In this document: piece by piece, positions 60,482-64,000 of the stretch
How the letters are laid out: every line of letters starts with the position of its first letter
Position numbering within the stretch: the stretch's first letter is position 1
Source: RI-43 sp033764725
GTDB taxonomy: Bacteria > Pseudomonadota > Alphaproteobacteria > Caulobacterales > Aquidulcibacteraceae
DNA: 64,000 nucleotides
Direction of reading: 5' to 3'
NCBI GenBank assembly: GCA_033764725.1
Contig: JANRIR010000067.1
Span: 78,676 to 142,675 of the forward strand
Notes under the pieces: generated by a model
Database searches by the model: none
What the model saw: the letters and a program-made list of their open reading frames with translations, nothing else
Told to the model about the DNA's origin: nothing
Position numbers and translations under genes: made by a program

Positions 60482-60507
60482 TGGCGCACCCGACAGGATT
60501 CGAACCT
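60482..60507 (-). other. Attachment site: 3' end of a tRNA-Arg-type gene
   Basis: On the minus strand the stretch reads GGTTCGAATCCTGTCGGGTG followed by CGCCA, the T loop, 3' T stem, acceptor strand and CCA of a tRNA. The bases upstream of it cannot form the 5' T stem, so only the 3' fragment is present. Its acceptor strand implies a 5' end GCACCCG, as in tRNA-Arg. A tyrosine integrase starts 175 bp away. The 60337-60681 gap also has a GGACCCC direct repeat (60624-60639), possibly an integrase arm site. Confidence 0.75.
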
Positions 60508-60681
60508 CAATTGCGCACCTGCAAATGACTGTCGGATACTTGCATAAACTTGGATTTGCCTGATCAGCTTCCAGCATTGTGCTAGCATTCCCGCAAGTAA
60601 TGGGTCCTTTCCCCGACGCATCGGGACCCCAAGGACCCCAATCTTGCAGGGAGAGATGGTCCCTGTCTGGAAGTGAGACAC

Positions 60682-62025
60682 ATGTACGAACCGCGCGAAC
60701 TGACGCCGAACTTCGTAGCCGATCTCGTTCGTAAGCACGCTGCTTCGGGCTCGCCCGAGCGCATAGAAGTGCGGGACCGGCGCGTCCCCGGCCTTGCTAT
60801 CCGCATTGGCCCCAAAGGCGGGTCATGGCTCGTCAGCCTGAAGTACGTGAAGCCCGACGGGCGACAAGGGAAGCGCGCCGAGACGGTCGGACATTGGCCC
60901 GAGACGACCCTCGCCGACGCGCGTCGCAAGGCCGAAGATTTACGCTCCAAGCGCAACGGCGGGACCCTGCTTGTCGAGCCGCCCAAGGCGCCCAGCCTGA
61001 CGCTCGCTGAAGCCTATGAGCGGTGGATCACGGCCGCGACCAATGGCGACGCCTTTACTCGCCAAATCCGCCCCACGACGAAGGATTGGGCCGATCAGCT
61101 TCTTAACTCGCCTCTGGCGAACTGGCAGGCGAAGCCGCTCGTCTGGTTCTACGACCAAGCCAACTTGCGCGACATGTCCGCTGCCATCGCGGCTAACCGC
61201 ACACCCGGCGTCGCGGCGAAGTGCGTCGAGCTTGTCCGTTCTGTCGGGAATTGGACGAGCGACATTTACGGCCAACGGGAGGGGCTTCCTCTCGCCATGC
61301 CGCGCGGCCGAAGGGCCAAGCACACCAAGCCGCCAGCGCGCGACACCAAGTTTGAGCCGGGCGAACTTCCGTCCGTCTATTCGGCAATCTGCCAGTTGGA
61401 GCCGGCTCGCCGCGACGCATGGCTCTTTGCGTTCCTGACCGGGCAACGGGCGTCCATTGTCGAGTCGCTGCGCTGGGATGACTACGACGGCGAGCACCGC
61501 GTGATCACAGTCGAAGCGGAGCGCACCGGCAATAAGATGGCGCAACGCTATCGCATCCCCGTGAGCGCGGCCGTGGCGTCGCTCCTAGAGCGGCGTCGAG
61601 CGGGCAATCGTGTGCTTGTCGGTGATGACGCCGGCTATGTGTTCCCGACACGCTGGCGCGGTCGTGTGAGCCATTTGGAACTGTTCTCTGAAGATCGTCT
61701 CCCCGTGCCCGAGAGGTACAAGGCGCAGGTCGCGAAGGCGGGGGTCAACTGGGGCGGACAGAAATGTCACGTCCATAGCGCGCGTCACACGTTCGCCGAA
61801 CGGGCGGTGCGCGACCTTGGCGTCTCAGAGCACGACGTGAAACTCTTGATCGGGCAGAAGGCCACGTCCGACGTGATCGGCGTATATCTCGGGACGGACG
61901 CCCTGTCAGACCGTTTGCGAGAAGTGATCGACCGCATAGACCGTCACCTTCTGGCGTGCATGGGACTGTCACCGGATCATCAATTCGCTTTGGACGCGAA
62001 CCGTCAGACAGAGCAAGCCGCCTAG
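60682..62025 (+). CDS. Tyrosine recombinase (phage/island integrase)
   Basis: 447 residues. The N-terminal RVPGLAIRIGPKGGSWLVSL is the DUF4102-like arm-binding domain. The catalytic domain has the first Arg in FLTGQRASIVESLRWDDY, HSARHTFAERAVRDLGVSEH with the H-x-x-R pair, and Tyr in SDVIGVYLG. This fits integrases that use tRNA 3' ends. I start at ATG 60682, preceded by GGAAG. GTG 60673 is possible. It lies just inside the element boundary and points into it. Confidence 0.92.
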   Translation: MYEPRELTPNFVADLVRKHAASGSPERIEVRDRRVPGLAIRIGPKGGSWLVSLKYVKPDGRQGKRAETVGHWPETTLADARRKAEDLRSKRNGGTLLVEPPKAPSLTLAEAYERWITAATNGDAFTRQIRPTTKDWADQLLNSPLANWQAKPLVWFYDQANLRDMSAAIAANRTPGVAAKCVELVRSVGNWTSDIYGQREGLPLAMPRGRRAKHTKPPARDTKFEPGELPSVYSAICQLEPARRDAWLFAFLTGQRASIVESLRWDDYDGEHRVITVEAERTGNKMAQRYRIPVSAAVASLLERRRAGNRVLVGDDAGYVFPTRWRGRVSHLELFSEDRLPVPERYKAQVAKAGVNWGGQKCHVHSARHTFAERAVRDLGVSEHDVKLLIGQKATSDVIGVYLGTDALSDRLREVIDRIDRHLLACMGLSPDHQFALDANRQTEQAA

Positions 62026-62263
62026 GCGAGCGCATTGCTGGAATTGTGGCCCGGCTCTTGCTAAGTTGCCGCTGTACCGAGGGTCACGTGTGGGCCTCCG
62101 GGGAGCAAGTGGCGTCTCACACGTTTCACTTGCGCTTAGCCGCTCGGGTTCTTGAGCGGACGGTCCCTCGCACTCGCGGGCAGAGGGGAAACCGCACAGC
62201 GAGCACCGGCGACCCGGATCATCGCGGGAGCCATCGCTTCAACTTAAGACCTGCGAGGTTCCC

Positions 62264-62464
62264 ATGTCCGAAACGATATTCAAACGTTGGTTCACTTCGA
62301 AAGAAGCGGCCGACTATCTGGCCGTCAGCGTATCGTGCCTTGAGCACTGGCGACTGCGAAAAATTGGCCCCCGTTTCTACAAAATCTCCGGCACCAAAAA
62401 CTGCCGCTACGACGTTCACGACCTAGACGCTTGGGTTCGTGAACAGACTTGCAGCGCAGCGTGA
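62264..62464 (+). CDS. Helix-turn-helix excisionase/AlpA-like protein
   Basis: 66 residues. WFTSKEAADYLAVSVSCLEH and RKIGPRFYKISGTKNCRYDV with DLDAWVREQ is the MerR-like winged-helix pattern of island AlpA/excisionase proteins. These usually regulate the integrase or bend DNA for excision. The 238-bp gap before it (62026-62263) shows no gene. A GCGAGGTTCCC sequence precedes the ATG. Confidence 0.82.
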   Translation: MSETIFKRWFTSKEAADYLAVSVSCLEHWRLRKIGPRFYKISGTKNCRYDVHDLDAWVREQTCSAA

Positions 62465-62473
62465 GGGCTGGCC

Positions 62474-62800
62474 ATGACAGACGAAGCCACCACCCCTCGC
62501 GGGGAGCTATTCAGCGCGGCCGTCGCTCTGAGACTCGCAACGCAAATCCTCAACGCTCACTTCGTTGAGGGCGGCGGATGGACCGCAAGGGTCCGAGATG
62601 ACGAGCACGGCAGGCGATATCTGTCGGACGGCCGCTCGTTCGGGACCATGAACCCCGAGTTCATTCGCCATGCAGTCGCGATGCTGCGCAGCGACGGAAA
62701 GGCTTGGCTCCTTCAGTGCAACCGGCTTTCGGAAGTCGAGCGTGAGTTAGTGCTGGCGGCCGAAATCGTGTTGAGCGCGCCGCCCAAGCCGAAACGCTAG
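62474..62800 (+). CDS. Hypothetical element protein, 108 residues
   Basis: MTDEATTPRGELFSAAVALR begins a soluble, helix-rich protein with a middle segment WTARVRDDEHGRRYLSDGRS and a basic end (PPKPKR). No membrane helix or metal motif is present. It starts 9 bp after the HTH gene, so is cotranscribed. I do not recognise it. Confidence 0.65.
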   Translation: MTDEATTPRGELFSAAVALRLATQILNAHFVEGGGWTARVRDDEHGRRYLSDGRSFGTMNPEFIRHAVAMLRSDGKAWLLQCNRLSEVERELVLAAEIVLSAPPKPKR

Positions 62801-62822
62801 ACGCCAATCGCCGAAAACAAGT

Positions 62823-62851
62823 CCGGCCGCGCTCTCGCAAAGCGCGGCCGG
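62823..62851 (+). terminator. Hairpin after the hypothetical element gene
   Basis: CCGGCCGCGCT pairs exactly with AGCGCGGCCGG round seven bases. Only a weak T-run (GGAATTT) follows, so it may terminate poorly or regulate the next gene. Confidence 0.5.
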
Positions 62852-62875
62852 CTGGAATTTCCAAGGACTTCTGAC

Positions 62876-64000
62876 ATGTCGAAAATACTTGAAAATCAGC
62901 CGGCCCGCAATCCGTCCCCGGCTTGGGTTGGACAGTACATCGCCGCCGGGCTCGACTTAATCCCGCTGCGTAATTGGAACGCCGTGAGGTACGACGCCGA
63001 GCGCAAAGCCGACGTGAAGGTCGGAAAGGCCCCTCTACTGAAGGACTGGCGAGGAGTGGTGTCCATGGCGCCTGAAAACGCCGAGCACCACATGCGCAAC
63101 GGCGGCAACATCGGCGTTCGGCTCGGGCATGACTGGATCGTTCTCGACTTCGACAAGCGCAATCTGCCGGAAGCTGACAGGGCCAACCCGAGCGCTGCGC
63201 TGAAACGTTTCGCCGATGCCTTCGGTATCGACCTGAAGCGCTATCCGCTCGTCCGCACCGGCAACGGCGTTCACATCTACATGCGCAAGCCGTCGGACCT
63301 GACTGTCGCCGGCGTCGTGCGGGACTGGCCCGGCTTCGACGTGAAGAAGCATGGCGGCTATGTCGTCGCCGCCGGGAGCATGCACCCCGACACGGGCGCC
63401 ATGTACGTCCATGATGAGCGCACCCCGACGTTCGCGGACGCGCCAGAAGCGCCACCACGCTTCCTTGATCACCTGAAGGTCAAACCGCCGTCAGGCGCCA
63501 GCGCAGAGCCCGGCGAGGGCCATTTCGGCGCGCACGATGTAGACCGCATAGCGGCGATGCTCGCCGGCCTTGACCCCGTGCAGTTCGGACGCGGGCGCCA
63601 TGGCGATTGGTTCGGCGTCATGTGCTCGACGCATTTCCTTTCCGGCGGCGCCGCTGAGGACGCCTTCGTCGCATGGTGCAGACGCGACCCAGCATATGAT
63701 TCCGACGATCATGAATCGAGCGTGCGGGCGCGCTGGAATAGCCTGCACACTGAAGGCGCATCCGCGACCAACCGCTTTGGCCTCTACCGTGAGCTTCGCC
63801 ATGCAGGCCGTGACGATCTTGTCCCGGCGCCTGTGGTGTCCGATGAGACAGACGCCGAAGCCGACGCCGCCGCGCTGGCGCAGACCGCCGTCAAGGCGAA
63901 GAGCACGGCGGACATCGTGAAGGCGCTAGGCGGTTGGTCCGCCGTCGCCGACACCATACTGCGCCGACGCTTTACGCGCGGGGGCGTGGTGACGCTGGTC
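62876..64000 (+). CDS. PrimPol-type bifunctional DNA primase/polymerase (partial, runs off the window)
   Basis: The first 375 codons are open to the end of the window. AWVGQYIAAGLDLIPLRNW opens the AEP domain; the metal-binding pair is in WIVLDFDKRN near residue 92. RTGNGVHIYMRKP and HGGYVVAAGSMHPDTGAMYV complete the PrimPol N-terminal domain. A PriCT-like helical part (GDWFGVMCSTHFLSGG, WNSLHTEG) follows. In phage satellites and plasmids such proteins start element replication, often with a helicase domain further along, which would lie outside the window. Confidence 0.85.
   Translation, partial: MSKILENQPARNPSPAWVGQYIAAGLDLIPLRNWNAVRYDAERKADVKVGKAPLLKDWRGVVSMAPENAEHHMRNGGNIGVRLGHDWIVLDFDKRNLPEADRANPSAALKRFADAFGIDLKRYPLVRTGNGVHIYMRKPSDLTVAGVVRDWPGFDVKKHGGYVVAAGSMHPDTGAMYVHDERTPTFADAPEAPPRFLDHLKVKPPSGASAEPGEGHFGAHDVDRIAAMLAGLDPVQFGRGRHGDWFGVMCSTHFLSGGAAEDAFVAWCRRDPAYDSDDHESSVRARWNSLHTEGASATNRFGLYRELRHAGRDDLVPAPVVSDETDAEADAAALAQTAVKAKSTADIVKALGGWSAVADTILRRRFTRGGVVTLV

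Noticed and set aside
60470..60560. A complete tRNA gene on the minus strand
   Set aside because: Only the 3' part from the T loop to CCA is present; the preceding bases do not form the 5' T stem or an anticodon arm.
1..64000. CRISPR arrays, insertion sequences, rRNA operons
   Set aside because: I saw no regularly spaced repeats, no transposase motif and no rRNA sequence in the window.

Overview
The window looks like a chromosome segment of a GC-rich, flagellated, aerobic anoxygenic phototrophic alphaproteobacterium, probably Caulobacterales or a Hyphomonadaceae-like relative. The main evidence is a DUF1153 gene of the SciP type beside fliK-flgD-flgE, CtrA-box-like and sigma-54/FlbD-like sites near flagellar genes, a large TonB-dependent receptor, and a purple-bacterial photosynthesis gene cluster. 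Taxonomy is inferred from gene content only.

Layout. 1-9.6 kb: housekeeping genes (end of a DUF418 gene, dapD, a HAD phosphatase, a DUF1036 protein, argB, an OmpA-like porin, ileS, an EnvZ-like kinase). ileS carries an in-frame 135-bp palindromic repeat in its editing-domain region. 9.6-12.1 kb: a pentapeptide-repeat gene, an orphan two-domain TIR/deoxyribosyltransferase-like protein and a small gene behind CtrA-box-like sites. 12.1-20.4 kb: an FlhG-like ATPase, sciP, and hook genes flgE-flgD-fliK facing flgK-flgL. The fliK/flgK gap holds two good sigma-54 promoters and repeated FlbD-like motifs. 20.5-29.1 kb: mnmA, an alpha/beta hydrolase, a MarR/thioesterase/thiolase group, DUF2332, DUF3754, a secreted caspase-fold C13 peptidase, a GNAT enzyme and ruvC. 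29.1-30.5 kb: a curli-like operon (curlin, CsgH-like protein, second curlin) with a 12-bp intercistronic hairpin. 30.7-33.3 kb: a lipoprotein, an aldehyde dehydrogenase, and small envelope and ribosome-associated-type proteins.

33.4-53.3 kb is the photosynthesis cluster: bciB, then bchI-bchD-bchO, crtI-crtB, a 47-codon membrane ORF, crtC and crtD on the minus strand, and the superoperon crtE-crtF-bchC-bchX-bchY-bchZ-pufB-pufA-pufL-pufM ending at a strong terminator. These genes cover Mg insertion, 8-vinyl reduction, C-3 oxidation, chlorin-ring reduction, spirilloxanthin-type carotenoid synthesis and the LH1-reaction-centre core. pufC, a recognisable pufQ, puhA, bchFNBHLM, acsF, bchG, bchP and ppsR are not here and must lie elsewhere if the pathway is complete. 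PpsR/CrtJ-like TGTC-N10-GACA sites precede crtI, crtE and bchC.

53.5-59.5 kb: a TonB-dependent receptor, a phosphodiester glycosidase lipoprotein and a secreted protein (likely one uptake cassette), then two SDR oxidoreductases. From about 59.6 kb the sequence becomes less GC-rich. It holds a zinc-finger ADP-ribosylation-family-like protein, a 3'-tRNA-Arg fragment (attachment site), a tyrosine integrase, an excisionase-like HTH protein and a PrimPol-type primase that runs off the window, which together form the left end of an integrated element. Four convergent gene pairs share exactly 4 bp at their stop codons.
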